A DNA stretch of 64,000 nt, from positions 2,108,001 through 2,172,000 of the forward strand of contig NZ_AP022314.1 of the NCBI RefSeq assembly GCF_009936235.1, in the 5' to 3' direction. The notes beneath the pieces are model-generated. The model saw nothing but the letters and a program-made list of their open reading frames with translations. It made no database searches and had not been told where the DNA came from. Numbering within the stretch: the stretch's first letter is position 1; each line of letters starts with the position of its first letter. Of this stretch, positions 43,093 to 52,475 are shown in pieces. The DNA comes from Mycobacterium xenopi (GTDB lineage Bacteria; Actinomycetota; Actinomycetes; Mycobacteriales; Mycobacteriaceae). The translations under genes and the position numbers were made by a program.

Positions 43093-44001
43093 TTACAACT
43101 GCGTCAACCCTTCGAGGTCTTCGGGGGACTTGACGGCATACGTCGGAATACCCCGAAGTTCGCGCTTGGCAATGCCGGCCAGAGTGCCCGCGGGCGGAAA
43201 CTCTACGACCGCCGTGACATTGCGCTGACGCAGGGTCTCGATGCATAAATCCCAGCGCACCGGCCGCGTCAGCTGGGCGACCAGCTTCTCGATCGCCGAC
43301 TCAGCTGAGGATACCGGCTGCCCGTCGGAGTTCGACAGCAGCGTGGCGGTGGGCTCGGAAGTGGCGACCTTGGCCGCGGCCGCCGCGTAGCCTTCCAGGG
43401 CGGACGCCATGAACTCGGTGTGGAACGCCCCGGCCACGCCCAGCGGACGTACCCGCGCCTTGGCGGGCGGGTCCTCGGCGAGCTTGTCCAGCGCGGTCAG
43501 CCGGCCCGCTGCGACGATCTGACCCGCGCCGTTGCGGTTGGCCGGGACCAGATCGAGCTGCTCGAGGTGGGCGAGCACCGCAGCTTCGTCGCCGCCGAGC
43601 ACCGCGGACATCCCGGTCGGCTCGAGCGCACACGCTTTGGCCATCTCGGCACCCCGGGTGGCGGCCAGCGAAACGGCGTCGTCGGCGGAGATGACACCGG
43701 CGATCGCGTACGCCGCGATTTCCCCGACCGAGTGGCCGGCGACGAGCAACTCGGCGTCGGCGAATGCGCCACGCCTGACGAGCTCTCGGTAGGCCAGCAG
43801 GGTGGCCGCCACGACCAGGGGCTGGGTGACCGCGGTGTCGGTGATTTCCTCCGCCGATGCGGTGGTGCCCAGCCGGGCGAGGTCCAGACCGCTGGCCGCC
43901 GACCACGCCGCGATCTGCTCCGCGGCGCCCGGCAGTTCCAGCCACGGTGAAAGCATTCCCGGTGTCTGCGAGCCCTGTCCGGGCGCGAGCAATGCAAGCA
44001 C
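43093..44001 (-). CDS. fabD: malonyl-CoA:ACP transacylase FabD
   Basis: 302-residue acyltransferase: GQGSQ near the start, nucleophile Ser91 in GHSVGE, catalytic histidine near residue 194 in AGAFHTEFM. It loads malonate from malonyl-CoA onto AcpM for chain elongation. GTG start at 44001 as in M. tuberculosis Rv2243. First gene of the mycolate operon; the promoter and probable MabR site are just upstream. Confidence 0.95.
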   Translation of the reverse strand: MLALLAPGQGSQTPGMLSPWLELPGAAEQIAAWSAASGLDLARLGTTASAEEITDTAVTQPLVVAATLLAYRELVRRGAFADAELLVAGHSVGEIAAYAIAGVISADDAVSLAATRGAEMAKACALEPTGMSAVLGGDEAAVLAHLEQLDLVPANRNGAGQIVAAGRLTALDKLAEDPPAKARVRPLGVAGAFHTEFMASALEGYAAAAAKVATSEPTATLLSNSDGQPVSSAESAIEKLVAQLTRPVRWDLCIETLRQRNVTAVVEFPPAGTLAGIAKRELRGIPTYAVKSPEDLEGLTQL

Positions 44002-44046
44002 GTGTCTAAGAGAACACTGTGAAGACGGTTTTGCGTGGTGTAACAG

Positions 44047-44088
44047 ATTATGAACCTTGTCTTAGGTTTTTGTGTAGTCCCCACAAAA
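44047..44088 (-). promoter_or_regulatory. FAS-II operon promoter and probable MabR operator
   Basis: On the leftward strand a CATAAT (-10-like, 44047-44052) lies about 45 bases before the fabD start. Just upstream is an inverted repeat TTTTGTG-N7-CACAAAA (44068-44088) with perfect seven-base arms, overlapping the -35 position. MabR is known to bind a palindrome in this promoter in M. tuberculosis and to activate the operon. Assignment rests on position, symmetry and the neighbouring mabR gene. Confidence 0.65.
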
Positions 44089-44129
44089 CCGCCTTGGATG
44101 CGACTTGTTTGATATCGCGCCGCGATCTC

Positions 44130-45434
44130 TCAGGCTCCACGGTCCTCATCCGACGACGTGACCGTGGCCGCCGGGGGCGGGATCGCAGCGGGGTTTCCGA
44201 TGCTGGCGTGATGCATCTGGTAGGCCAGATGCCCCACCGTGGACGCCACCCGAAGGACGTAGGCGTCGCGCGGATCGGTCGGATCGCGCCCGGTGAATTC
44301 GGCGATGCGCTTGAGTCGGTAGCGGACCGTGTTTGGATGAACGAACAACTTTCGGGCGCAGGCCTCGATCGCCCCGCCACAGTCGAGATAGGCGTCGAGC
44401 GTCTCGGTGAGCGTCGGCCCGGCCTCAGCCAGCGGCCGCATCACGTCGGTGTGCAAAGCCGCCAGTGCTGACGCATCACCCATCAGAGCCCGTTCCGGCA
44501 GCAGCTCCCGGGCCAGCACCGGTCGCGGCGCCCCGCGCCAGCCCGCGACGGCGTTCATCCCCGAGATCGCCTCGCTGGCGCTGTGGTAGGCCGCGGTGAG
44601 CGTGGGCGCCGTCGGCCCGATCACCACCGGCCCGTCAGAAAACGCGGCCAGCAGCGCGCCTAGAAACTTCTCGGTGGGTGACAAGTGGCCGGACACGATC
44701 GCCACCAGCCAGGTGCCGTGCACGTCGGTGAGGGCTGCGCGGCCGTGGCGGGTAGCCACATCCCGGACTTCCTGGCTGGCCTTTCGGCTGTCCTTCGAGC
44801 CGTCGGGTCCAGGTGCGGGGGTGCCCACCACCACCGTCGCCGGAGCGGTCGTGTCCCAGTTCAGCGCGGCCGCCCGGGACAGCAGCTCGGGCCCGGTATC
44901 GCCGCGCACCACCGCGTCCACGACGCTGGCCTCCATCCTGCTGTCCCAGGTTCCGCGGGCTTCGGCGGCGTCGGCGTAGGCCGTGGCGGCGGTGAAGGCC
45001 AAGTCGCGGCTGTACTTCAGGATGCCCACCATGAGCGCGGTCAGCTGCTCTTCGGAATGGGCCAGCATCGGCACGACTTCTTCGAAGAACTCCATGGTGA
45101 CCCGCACCATGTCGACCGAGTGGCGTAAAGCGATCCGGCGGGTCAGATCCTGCGGGACCAATTCGAAAGCCTGCGCGGTATAGCTGACGTTGCTGCGCGG
45201 GTCTTGCATCCATTCGACGAAGTTGGCCACCGCGGTCTGGACCACCAGCGCGACGCTGGCCCGCTGCGACGCTTCGAGCTCCGCGAAGAACGGGAGCCGC
45301 TCCTGCATGGCCGACACGGCTTCGTTGGCCAACCGGCCGGAGTACTGCTTGAGTCGCCGCAACAACGAGTCGGGCACGCTGTCGAGCAGCTCAAGCGTCG
45401 AGCGCGGCAAAGTGGCGAACTGTTTGTCGGGCAT
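44130..45434 (-). CDS. mabR: PucR-type regulator of mycolic acid synthesis, MabR
   Basis: 434 residues, orthologous to M. tuberculosis Rv2242. A helical N-terminal ligand region is followed by a PucR-like middle domain and a C-terminal helix-turn-helix (YLDCGGAIEACARKLFVHPN, then TVRYRLKRI). The ATG at 45434 gives the MPDKQFATLPRSTLELLDS start matching the known protein; 45473 is an alternative. A Pro/Ser-rich tail of about 20 residues extends beyond the recalled orthologue. MabR controls the fabD operon in response to long-chain acyl-CoA. It lies 54 bases after aceE on the same strand. Confidence 0.93.
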   Translation of the reverse strand: MPDKQFATLPRSTLELLDSVPDSLLRRLKQYSGRLANEAVSAMQERLPFFAELEASQRASVALVVQTAVANFVEWMQDPRSNVSYTAQAFELVPQDLTRRIALRHSVDMVRVTMEFFEEVVPMLAHSEEQLTALMVGILKYSRDLAFTAATAYADAAEARGTWDSRMEASVVDAVVRGDTGPELLSRAAALNWDTTAPATVVVGTPAPGPDGSKDSRKASQEVRDVATRHGRAALTDVHGTWLVAIVSGHLSPTEKFLGALLAAFSDGPVVIGPTAPTLTAAYHSASEAISGMNAVAGWRGAPRPVLARELLPERALMGDASALAALHTDVMRPLAEAGPTLTETLDAYLDCGGAIEACARKLFVHPNTVRYRLKRIAEFTGRDPTDPRDAYVLRVASTVGHLAYQMHHASIGNPAAIPPPAATVTSSDEDRGA

Positions 45435-45488
45435 CCCTAAAACGTACGCCACATTTGTGGATGTTTTCGCCAAGGGCGGCGAGGCGTC

Positions 45489-48281
45489 CTAGGTGCCGGG
45501 GCCGGGATCCGAGGTTTGCCCCGCCGCGGCCTGGACGTCGGCGATCTTGTATTGCCGTGCCGCCGCCACGGCCACCGACGGGTCGATCTCCCCGTCCTGG
45601 GCCAGTGCCTCCAACACCGCGACCACCTGTGATTCCGCGTCGGTGTTGAAGTAACGCCGCGCGGCGGGCCGGGTGTCGGAAAAACCGAACCCGTCGGTGC
45701 CCAGCGTGACGTACGTGCGCGGCACCCAGGGCCGAATCTGCTCGGGAACCGCCCGCATCCAATCCGAGACAGCGATCACCGGTCCGCTGGAGTCGGCCAG
45801 CACCCGCGTCACGTAGGGCACCCGCGCGGGACGCTCCGGGTGGCGCAGCTGTTCGGTTTCGATGGCCACGCCTTCGCGGTTGAGCTCGCTCCAACTGGTC
45901 ACCGACCACACGTCGGCGGCGACATCCCACTCGGCGGCCAGCATGTCGGCGGCTTTCAGCGCCGACGGCATGGCCACCCCCGAGGCCAAAATCTGCGCGG
46001 TGCTGGTGCGCTGCTCGCTGGCTTTGCGATACCGGTAGATACCGCGCAGCAGACCCTCGGGATCGAAGTTCTCCGGCTCGGGTGGCTGTACGTACGGCTC
46101 GTTGTAGACCGTGATGTAGAAGAACACGTTTTCCGGGTTTTCGCCGTACATGCGGGCCAGCCCGCTTTCGACGATGTAGGCGATCTCGTAGGCGAACGCC
46201 GGATCGTAGGAGACCACCGCCGGGTTGGTGCTGGCCAGCAACAGCGAGTGGCCGTCGGCGTGCTGTAGACCTTCGCCGGTGAGCGTGGTGCGTCCGGCAG
46301 TGGCGCCCAATAGGAATCCGCGCGCCATCTGATCGCCCGCAGCCCACAATCCGTCGCCGGTGCGTTGGAAGCCGAACATCGAATAGAAGATGTAGACCGG
46401 GACCATCGGCTCGTTGTGTGTCGAATACGACGTGCCGGCAGCGGTGAAGCTGGCGACGGCTCCGGCTTCGTTGATGCCCTCGTGCAGGATCTGCCCCGTT
46501 TGGCTTTCCTTGTACGCCAACATCAGATCGGCGTCGACCGAGGTGTACAGCTGGCCGAGGCGGTTGTAGATCTTGAGGTTGGGAAACCACGAGTCCATGC
46601 CGAACGTGCGCGCCTCGTCGGGAATAATCGGTACGATGCGAGGGCCAATCTCCTTGTCCCGCAAAACTTCCCGGAAGGTACGCACGGTCGCCATGGTGGT
46701 GGCCACCTCTTGGCTGCCCGAGCCTTTCTTCAGCGACTTGTACGTGTCGCGGCCCGGCAGCGTCAGCGCTTTGGACTTAGTCCGCCGTTCGGGCAAGAAC
46801 CCGCCGAGGGCCCGGCGCCGATCGAGCATGTAACGGATCTCCGGGGCCTCGGGGCCGGGGTGATAGTACGGGGGCAGGTACGGGTCCTCTTCCAGCTGCG
46901 CGTCCGAGATCGGGATCCGCTGGGTGTCACGGAATTCCTTGAGGTCTTCCAGCGTCAGCTTCTTCATCTGGTGCGTAGCGTTGCGGCCCTCGAAGTGCTT
47001 ACCGAGCGCATAGCCCTTGATCGTTTTGGCCAGGATCACGGTCGGCTGGCCCTTGTGCTCGACGGCGGCGCGGTAGGCCGCATACACCTTGCGGTAGTCG
47101 TGACCGCCCCGCTTGAGATTCCAGATCTCTTGATCAGAAAGGTCTTTTACCAACTCCTTTGTGCGGGGGTCACGGCCGAAGAAGTGCTCGCGGACGTACG
47201 CGCCGTCGTTGGCCTTGTACGTCTGATAGTCACCGTCGGGGGTGATGTTCATCAGGTTGACCAACGCGCCGTCCCGGTCGGCGTGCAGCAGCGCGTCCCA
47301 TTCGCGTCCCCAGATCACCTTGATGACGTTCCAGCCCGCCCCCCGGAAGAACGACTCCAGCTCCTGGATGATCTTGCCGTTACCGCGCACCGGACCGTCG
47401 AGACGCTGCAGGTTGCAGTTGATTACGAAGGTCAGGTTGTCCAGTCCCTCCAGCGCCGCAACATGGGCGAGTCCCCGGCTTTCGGGTTCGTCCATCTCGC
47501 CGTCGCCCAAAAAACACCACACGTGTTGGTCGGAAGTGTCTTTGATGCCCCGGTCGTGCAGGTAGTGATTAAAGCGGGCCTGATAGATGGCGTTCATCGG
47601 GCCCAGGCCCATCGATACGGTGGGGAACTCCCAGAAGTCGGGCATCAGCCGCGGGTGCGGGTACGACGGCAGCCCACCGCCGGGGTGGCTGTGTTCCTGG
47701 CGGAACCCGTCGAGCTGCTCGGCGGTCAGCCGTCCCTCCAAGAAGGCGCGCGCATAGACGCCGGGGGAAGCGTGACCCTGGATGAACACCTGGTCGCCGC
47801 CGCCCGGATGCGACTTACCGCGGAAGAAGTGGTTGAAACCGACCTCGTAGAGCGTCGCCGAGGACGCGTAGGTCGAGATGTGGCCGCCCACCGAGACCCC
47901 AGGCCGCTGCGCACGGTGCACCATGACCGCGGCGTTCCACCTGATCCACCTGCGGTAGCGGCGCTCGACCTCCTCGTCGCCGGGGAACCATGGCTCCAAC
48001 TCAGTTGGGATGGTGTTGACATAGTCGGTGGACGTCAGCGCGGGAATAGCCACCCGCTGCTCGCCGGCACGTTCCAGTAGCCGCAAGATCAGGTAGCGCG
48101 CCCGCGACGGCCCTGAGCGGGCCAGCATCGCGTCGAACGACTCCAACCACTCCGAGGTTTCTTCCGGGTCGATGTCAGGCAGATAGGACGCCACACCTTC
48201 GCGTATCACCCGAACACGGCCGGGTTCGCTTGTGCCGCTTGAGTTTTCGGCCAGGTCATGGCGCACAAACTCGGTCGTCAA
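45489..48281 (-). CDS. aceE: pyruvate dehydrogenase E1 component, homodimeric
   Basis: 930-residue thiamine diphosphate enzyme of the AceE type. ThDP/magnesium motif GDGEMDEPES...NLTFVINCNLQ, substrate-channel histidines in GGHISTYAS and GFNHFFRGKSHPGGG, and C-terminal transketolase-like domain. It decarboxylates pyruvate and passes acetyl groups to the dihydrolipoyl transferase, supplying acetyl-CoA. Start is a TTG at 48281 with AAGGAG upstream, and MTTEFVRHDLA matches the known N-terminus. Adjacent to mabR and the mycolate operon, as in M. tuberculosis Rv2241. Confidence 0.96.
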   Translation of the reverse strand: MTTEFVRHDLAENSSGTSEPGRVRVIREGVASYLPDIDPEETSEWLESFDAMLARSGPSRARYLILRLLERAGEQRVAIPALTSTDYVNTIPTELEPWFPGDEEVERRYRRWIRWNAAVMVHRAQRPGVSVGGHISTYASSATLYEVGFNHFFRGKSHPGGGDQVFIQGHASPGVYARAFLEGRLTAEQLDGFRQEHSHPGGGLPSYPHPRLMPDFWEFPTVSMGLGPMNAIYQARFNHYLHDRGIKDTSDQHVWCFLGDGEMDEPESRGLAHVAALEGLDNLTFVINCNLQRLDGPVRGNGKIIQELESFFRGAGWNVIKVIWGREWDALLHADRDGALVNLMNITPDGDYQTYKANDGAYVREHFFGRDPRTKELVKDLSDQEIWNLKRGGHDYRKVYAAYRAAVEHKGQPTVILAKTIKGYALGKHFEGRNATHQMKKLTLEDLKEFRDTQRIPISDAQLEEDPYLPPYYHPGPEAPEIRYMLDRRRALGGFLPERRTKSKALTLPGRDTYKSLKKGSGSQEVATTMATVRTFREVLRDKEIGPRIVPIIPDEARTFGMDSWFPNLKIYNRLGQLYTSVDADLMLAYKESQTGQILHEGINEAGAVASFTAAGTSYSTHNEPMVPVYIFYSMFGFQRTGDGLWAAGDQMARGFLLGATAGRTTLTGEGLQHADGHSLLLASTNPAVVSYDPAFAYEIAYIVESGLARMYGENPENVFFYITVYNEPYVQPPEPENFDPEGLLRGIYRYRKASEQRTSTAQILASGVAMPSALKAADMLAAEWDVAADVWSVTSWSELNREGVAIETEQLRHPERPARVPYVTRVLADSSGPVIAVSDWMRAVPEQIRPWVPRTYVTLGTDGFGFSDTRPAARRYFNTDAESQVVAVLEALAQDGEIDPSVAVAAARQYKIADVQAAAGQTSDPGPGT

Positions 48282-48467
48282 CGCGCTACTCCTTGTTTGG
48301 CGGTTGGGCAGCTTCTCACGGGTTCGGCCGCGGGAATGCTGTTGTCAACCTCCATCGTGCCGCACCCGGGTCGGCCCGGCACGCACGGCCGCAATCCAGC
48401 GGGCCAGTTCAGCGCGAACAGCGAACCGGTAACGTCACGGAGCGTGCTGATCGGAAGGCATGCCCGC

Positions 48468-49061
48468 ATGCCGCGCGGATACATGGGCACGGCAGCGGGC
48501 GGGCGGGTTGCGCGCCGAGCGCGACTGGGCGCGCTGCTGTTGGGGAGCCTTGCCGCGCTCGTGATGGGCATCGTCGGGTGTACCAGCATCACCGAGGGCA
48601 CCCCGACCGCCGACACCGCCGTCGCTCCGGCCTACCGGGCGTCGGTGTCGGCGTCGGTCTCGGCGTCGTCGGCGACCTCCCGCATCCGCGAGTCCCAGCG
48701 GCAACAATCGCTGACCACCAAGGCGGTGCGTGCCGCGTGCGAGTCGCTCGCCACCACCAGCAAGGACGCCATCGACAAGGTGAATGCGTTTGTCGGGGCG
48801 TTCAATCAGGGCCGCGACACGGCACCGACCGAAGGCCCGGCCATTGATGCGCTCAACAACACTGCCGACACGGTGGCGGCCAGCCTGAGCGCCGCGCTGT
48901 CGCAGGAGCTGCGCGACGGACTCAACGGTTACGTCGACGCGGCCCGCGGCGTGGCCAACGCCATCGCCAGTCACGCCCCGACCGGGGAGTTCAACCGCCG
49001 GGTCGATCAACTCAACGACACCAAAACCAAGGCGTTGAAACTCTGCCTGGCTTCGTTTTGA
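48468..49061 (+). CDS. putative lipoprotein, Rv2240c-like
   Basis: 197-residue exported protein: basic start (PRGYMGTAAGGRVARRARLG), hydrophobic core LGALLLGSLAALVMGI and lipobox GIVGC, cysteine near residue 37. The mature part is helical and Ala/Ser-rich with DAIDKVNAFVGAFN. The ATG at 48468 has GGAAGG nine bases upstream; the GTG at 48444 is possible. It is divergent from aceE. Role unknown; position matches M. tuberculosis Rv2240c. Confidence 0.75.
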   Translation: MPRGYMGTAAGGRVARRARLGALLLGSLAALVMGIVGCTSITEGTPTADTAVAPAYRASVSASVSASSATSRIRESQRQQSLTTKAVRAACESLATTSKDAIDKVNAFVGAFNQGRDTAPTEGPAIDALNNTADTVAASLSAALSQELRDGLNGYVDAARGVANAIASHAPTGEFNRRVDQLNDTKTKALKLCLASF

Positions 49062-49142
49062 GTCACCGGTGTGGGGCGCTGCCCTGCTGTGCGACGATAT
49101 GCGCATCGCACGACGCGCTGAGGAGTTGAAGGAGGTTCCACG

Positions 49143-49565
49143 GTGGTCGCGGCGGATGACGCCCCGAACTACGCCCGCAAACTGGGTATTCAGCGAGGGC
49201 AGGTTGTCCAAGAGTGGGGGTGGGACGAGGACACCGACGACAACATCCGCGCCGACGTGGAGGACGCGTGCGGTAGCGAGTTGCTCGACGAAGACACCGA
49301 CGAGGTCGTCGACGTCGTGTTGCTGTGGTGGCGCGAGGGCGACGGCGATCTGGTGGACACCCTGATGGACGCGATCGCATCACTTGCCGAGGACGGGGTG
49401 ATCTGGGTGCTCACCCCCAAGACCGGCCGGCCCGGACACGTGTTGCCCGCCGAAATCGCCGAGTCGGCGCCGACGGCGGGCCTGATGCCGACCTCGTCGG
49501 TCAATTTGGGTGACTGGAGCGCCAGCCGACTGGTGCAGCCGAAATCGCGGGCAGGGCGACGCTGA
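49143..49565 (+). CDS. DUF3052 family protein, Rv2239c-like
   Basis: 140-residue conserved actinobacterial protein with NYARKLGIQRGQVVQEWGWD, a strongly acidic middle (DEDTDEVVDVVLLWWREGDG) and GVIWVLTPKTGRPGHVLPAE. The GTG at 49143 has AAGGAGG upstream. The stop overlaps the ahpE start (TGATG), so they are translated together. No function established for the family. Confidence 0.88.
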   Translation: MVAADDAPNYARKLGIQRGQVVQEWGWDEDTDDNIRADVEDACGSELLDEDTDEVVDVVLLWWREGDGDLVDTLMDAIASLAEDGVIWVLTPKTGRPGHVLPAEIAESAPTAGLMPTSSVNLGDWSASRLVQPKSRAGRR

Positions 49566-50026
49566 TGCTGCCGGTCGGAGCCACCGCACCGGATTTCACG
49601 CTGCGCGACCAGAATCAGCAGCCCGTGACCCTCAGCGACTACCGCGGCGTCAAGAACGTGCTGCTGGTGTTCTTCCCGCTGGCGTTCACCGGGATATGTC
49701 AGGGCGAGCTCGACCAGCTGCGCGATCACCTGCCCGAGTTCGAGAACGACGACAGTGCAACGTTGACCATTTCGGTGGGCCCGCCGCCGACCCACAAAGT
49801 GTGGGCCGTCGAGAACGGCTTTCTGTTTCCGGTGCTCTCAGACTTCTGGCCGCACGGCGCGGTCAGCCAGGCCTATGGGGTGTTCAACGAGGACGCCGGA
49901 TTCCCCAACCGCGGCACATTCGTGGTCGACCGTTCGGGGGTGATCCGGTTCGCCGAGATGAAGCAGCCGGGGGAAGCCCGCGATCAGCGGGTGTGGACCG
50001 AGGCGCTGGCGGCGCTGAAGGCATGA
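49565..50026 (+). CDS. ahpE: one-cysteine peroxiredoxin AhpE
   Basis: 153 residues with the peroxidatic cysteine at position 45 in FTGICQGEL, preceded by VFFPLAFTG, and the expected arginine in the late SGVIRFAE region. No resolving cysteine is present, fitting the AhpE type that is reduced by mycothiol/mycoredoxin. It detoxifies fatty-acid hydroperoxides and peroxynitrite in the cytoplasm. Orthologue of M. tuberculosis Rv2238c, in the same order with the DUF3052 gene. Confidence 0.94.
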   Translation: MLPVGATAPDFTLRDQNQQPVTLSDYRGVKNVLLVFFPLAFTGICQGELDQLRDHLPEFENDDSATLTISVGPPPTHKVWAVENGFLFPVLSDFWPHGAVSQAYGVFNEDAGFPNRGTFVVDRSGVIRFAEMKQPGEARDQRVWTEALAALKA

Positions 50027-50088
50027 CCGCCACGGGATATCCGCTGTTTTGAAAGGCCGCGACCCGGGCGTGTAGCGTGCGCGGGGCG

Positions 50089-50160
50089 GGGCGCGTAGCT
50101 CAGTGGTAGAGCACTGGTTTTACACACCAGCGGTCGGCGGTTCGATCCCGTCCGCGCCCA
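50089..50160 (+). tRNA. tRNA-Val (anticodon UAC)
   Basis: Seven-base acceptor GGGCGCG pairs with CGCGCCC, the D arm has AGTGGTAGA, the anticodon stem CTGGT/ACCAG encloses the loop TTTACAC giving anticodon TAC, and the T arm contains GGTTCGATCC. The discriminator is A and the next two bases are CC, so CCA is only partly encoded. It reads GUA and related valine codons. It ends 14 bases from the convergent cutinase stop. Confidence 0.95.
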
Positions 50161-50174
50161 CCGGTGTTGTTGCG

Positions 50175-50858
50175 CTAGAGGCGGCCCGCCACGAAAGCCG
50201 CCGCCTGGCCGGGCATTCCGGAATGCGCGTAGGACAGGTGTGCCGGGGAAAACAATTCCTCTTGTGACGGTGGCGCAAGAGGCCCCGGCGAGCAAATCGG
50301 ATCTCCGTCCGCGCACAAGTCAATGGCCTTGGCCCCATACCACGGGCTGATCGCGCTAATCGGCGCCCCCAGATACCTGTCTGAGGGATTTCCGAAGGTG
50401 GCGACCGCAGCGACGTGATCAGCCGTGTCCTGCGGCAGCGAATCGGGGACGAAACCCGCAACCGGTGCTTGGGCGATGGTGATCAGGTCGATCACCAACG
50501 CGCCCTGGGAGTATCCACCGAGCACGATCTTGGTGTTGGGACAGTTCGCGGCCGTGGCCCGAACGTGAGCGCTGGCATCGTTGGCCCCGGCGTTCGCCGA
50601 GGGGGCGTAATCGTAGGTGGCGGGGTAGTTGACCGGGTACACCGCGACGGACCTCCCACCGACCTGCGAGCGCAGCGAATCGACAAACTGCTTTCCGACC
50701 ACGCCGACACCCGGAGGCTCGGTGGTGGCCCGCGCGAACGTAACCTCCACGTCGGGGCAGGGAGCAGCGGACGCTGGCGCCAGCAGCGCGTGCCAGAGCG
50801 TCGCGGGAAGGCCCAACACCGCGACCGCAAGCAGATGAGCGACGTGGCGTTCGCTCAT
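50175..50858 (-). CDS. secreted cutinase-like esterase
   Basis: 227-residue protein with signal peptide (SERHVAHLLAVAVLGLPATL, cleavage near ASA-APC) and complete cutinase-like domain: CPDVEVTFARATTEPPG, nucleophile VLGGYSQGA, Asp in GDPIC and His in YAHSGM. Disulfide cysteines are in place. The ATG at 50858 is chosen because the signal peptide begins there; the long frame upstream is not coding. Such enzymes hydrolyse short- to medium-chain esters or lipids outside the cell. The carboxy end is unextended, unlike the copy at 15.4 kb. Confidence 0.9.
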   Translation of the reverse strand: MSERHVAHLLAVAVLGLPATLWHALLAPASAAPCPDVEVTFARATTEPPGVGVVGKQFVDSLRSQVGGRSVAVYPVNYPATYDYAPSANAGANDASAHVRATAANCPNTKIVLGGYSQGALVIDLITIAQAPVAGFVPDSLPQDTADHVAAVATFGNPSDRYLGAPISAISPWYGAKAIDLCADGDPICSPGPLAPPSQEELFSPAHLSYAHSGMPGQAAAFVAGRL

Positions 50859-50924
50859 GTCGCAATCCTTGCATCCGCTGAGCCGCTGCGGAGTAAAAAC
50901 CGGGATCGGCCAAGATGGAAGGCC

Positions 50925-52058
50925 ATGACCGAGGTAAGGCCGTACCGCATCGACATTTCCGACGACGTTCTCGCCGACCTGCGCTTGCGACTGGCGCGTA
51001 CCCGCTGGCCCGAAGCCGAATGCGTGGACGACTGGAGCCAGGGCATGCCGCTGGGCTACACCCGCGACCTGGCCGGTTACTGGGCCGACGGATACGACTG
51101 GCGGTCTCGGGAGGCCGCGCTCAACCGCTTCGACCAATTCATCACCGAAATCGACGGCCTGGACATTCATTTCATCCACCAGCGATCCCCGCACCGCGAC
51201 GCGTTCCCGCTGTTGATCACCCACGGCTGGCCGGGCTCGATCGTGGAGTTCCACAAGGTGATCGAGCCGTTGACCAATCCGACAGCACACGGCGGGCGCG
51301 CGGACGACGCGTTCCACGTGATCTGCCCGTCGCTTCCCGGCTACGGATTCTCCGGCAAGCCGACCCGCACCGGGTGGGGCGTCGAAAAGATCGCGCAGGC
51401 CTGGGAAACGCTCATGCTGCGCCTGGGCTACGAGCGTTACGGCGCGCAGGGCGGCGACTGGGGTGCGGCCGTCACCACACAGATAGGACGCAACCGTGGC
51501 CACTGCGCCGCGATTCATCTGAACATGCCGATCGGTTGGCCGCCGGCCGGAGGCATCAGCAATCCCACCGACGAAGAACAGCAGGCGCTGGCCGCTCTGG
51601 CGCACCACCGGCGTTGGGGCACAGGTTATTCCAAGCAGCAGTCCACCCGGCCGCAGACGTTGGGCTACGGTCTGGTCGACTCCCCGGTGGGGCAGATGGC
51701 CTGGATCGTCGAGAAGTTCTGGGATTGGATGGACTGTGATGGCCACCCGGAAAACGTCCTCAGCCGCGACGAGCTGCTCGACAACGTGATGATTTACTGG
51801 GCGACCGGCACCGGTGCCTCGTCAGCCCGGTTGTACTGGGAGAGCTTCAAAAGCTTCGGATCTGCGGGCCGTGTCGAACTGCCGACCGGTGTCGCCGCTT
51901 TCCCCAAGGAGGTGCTGCGCGCACCGCGCAGCTGGTGTGAACCGAACTACCACATCACGCATTGGACGACCATGCCGCGCGGCGGACATTTCGCCGCTTT
52001 CGAGCAGCCGGAGCTATTTGTCGACGACGTGCGCGCGTTCTTCGCGACGATTCGCTGA
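50925..52058 (+). CDS. epoxide hydrolase, EHN/alpha-beta hydrolase type
   Basis: 377 residues. An N-terminal EHN domain (VRPYRIDISDDVLADLRLRL, TRWPEAE) precedes an alpha/beta hydrolase core with oxyanion motif THGWPGS, nucleophile aspartate in GAQGGDWGAAV near residue 178 and catalytic histidine in PRGGHFAAFE. This is the microsomal/juvenile-hormone epoxide hydrolase architecture. It opens epoxides to diols. GGAAGG precedes the ATG at 50925. It is divergent from the cutinase across 66 bases. Confidence 0.9.
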   Translation: MTEVRPYRIDISDDVLADLRLRLARTRWPEAECVDDWSQGMPLGYTRDLAGYWADGYDWRSREAALNRFDQFITEIDGLDIHFIHQRSPHRDAFPLLITHGWPGSIVEFHKVIEPLTNPTAHGGRADDAFHVICPSLPGYGFSGKPTRTGWGVEKIAQAWETLMLRLGYERYGAQGGDWGAAVTTQIGRNRGHCAAIHLNMPIGWPPAGGISNPTDEEQQALAALAHHRRWGTGYSKQQSTRPQTLGYGLVDSPVGQMAWIVEKFWDWMDCDGHPENVLSRDELLDNVMIYWATGTGASSARLYWESFKSFGSAGRVELPTGVAAFPKEVLRAPRSWCEPNYHITHWTTMPRGGHFAAFEQPELFVDDVRAFFATIR

Positions 52059-52079
52059 CGCGTTGTGCCGCTTGGGGAT

Positions 52080-52475
52080 TTACCCGGGCGGCGCGAAGAA
52101 CTCCAAAGCGATCCCGTCCGGGTCGCGAAAACTGAGCCCCGAGCCATAGTGCGCGTCGACGATGCCGCCGTGCTCGATACCGAGCTGGCCCAGCCGCCTC
52201 GCCCACTGCTCGAGCTCGGCGCGGTCGCGGCAGCCGAAGCCGACATGGTCCAGGCCGACGCGAAACTCGCTGAACTTCTCGTCGGGCGCCGGCCGGTCAT
52301 GTTGATGGATACCGAACAGCGTGCCGCTGTCGAGGCGCCACACCAGGTGCCGGAATCCGGCGTCGGTGCGTTCGTCGAGCACCGGGTCGGCGCCGAATAG
52401 CGCGCGGTACCAGGGGCCACTGACCTTGATGGCGCGCACCGTGATCGCGACGTGGTTAACCGCCGGGATGCTCAT
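52080..52475 (-). CDS. VOC family protein
   Basis: 131-residue vicinal-oxygen-chelate protein starting at MSIPAVNHVAITV, with second-half GLDHVGFGCRDRAELEQW and a closing DPDGIALEFFAPPG. Histidines in NHVAI and LDHVG and the Glu in LEFF could bind metal. GAAAGG lies upstream of the ATG at 52475. It is convergent with the epoxide hydrolase; the two ends are 21 bases apart. Reaction unknown. Confidence 0.85.
   Translation of the reverse strand: MSIPAVNHVAITVRAIKVSGPWYRALFGADPVLDERTDAGFRHLVWRLDSGTLFGIHQHDRPAPDEKFSEFRVGLDHVGFGCRDRAELEQWARRLGQLGIEHGGIVDAHYGSGLSFRDPDGIALEFFAPPG

Noticed and set aside
46365..48080. 571-codon open frame on the plus strand
   Set aside because: It lies wholly antisense to aceE, which has full-length family identity; high GC content produces long shadow frames opposite real genes.
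50415..50924. Upstream extension of the epoxide hydrolase frame
   Set aside because: It overlaps the cutinase in antisense; the EHN domain begins at the ATG at 50925 with its own ribosome site.
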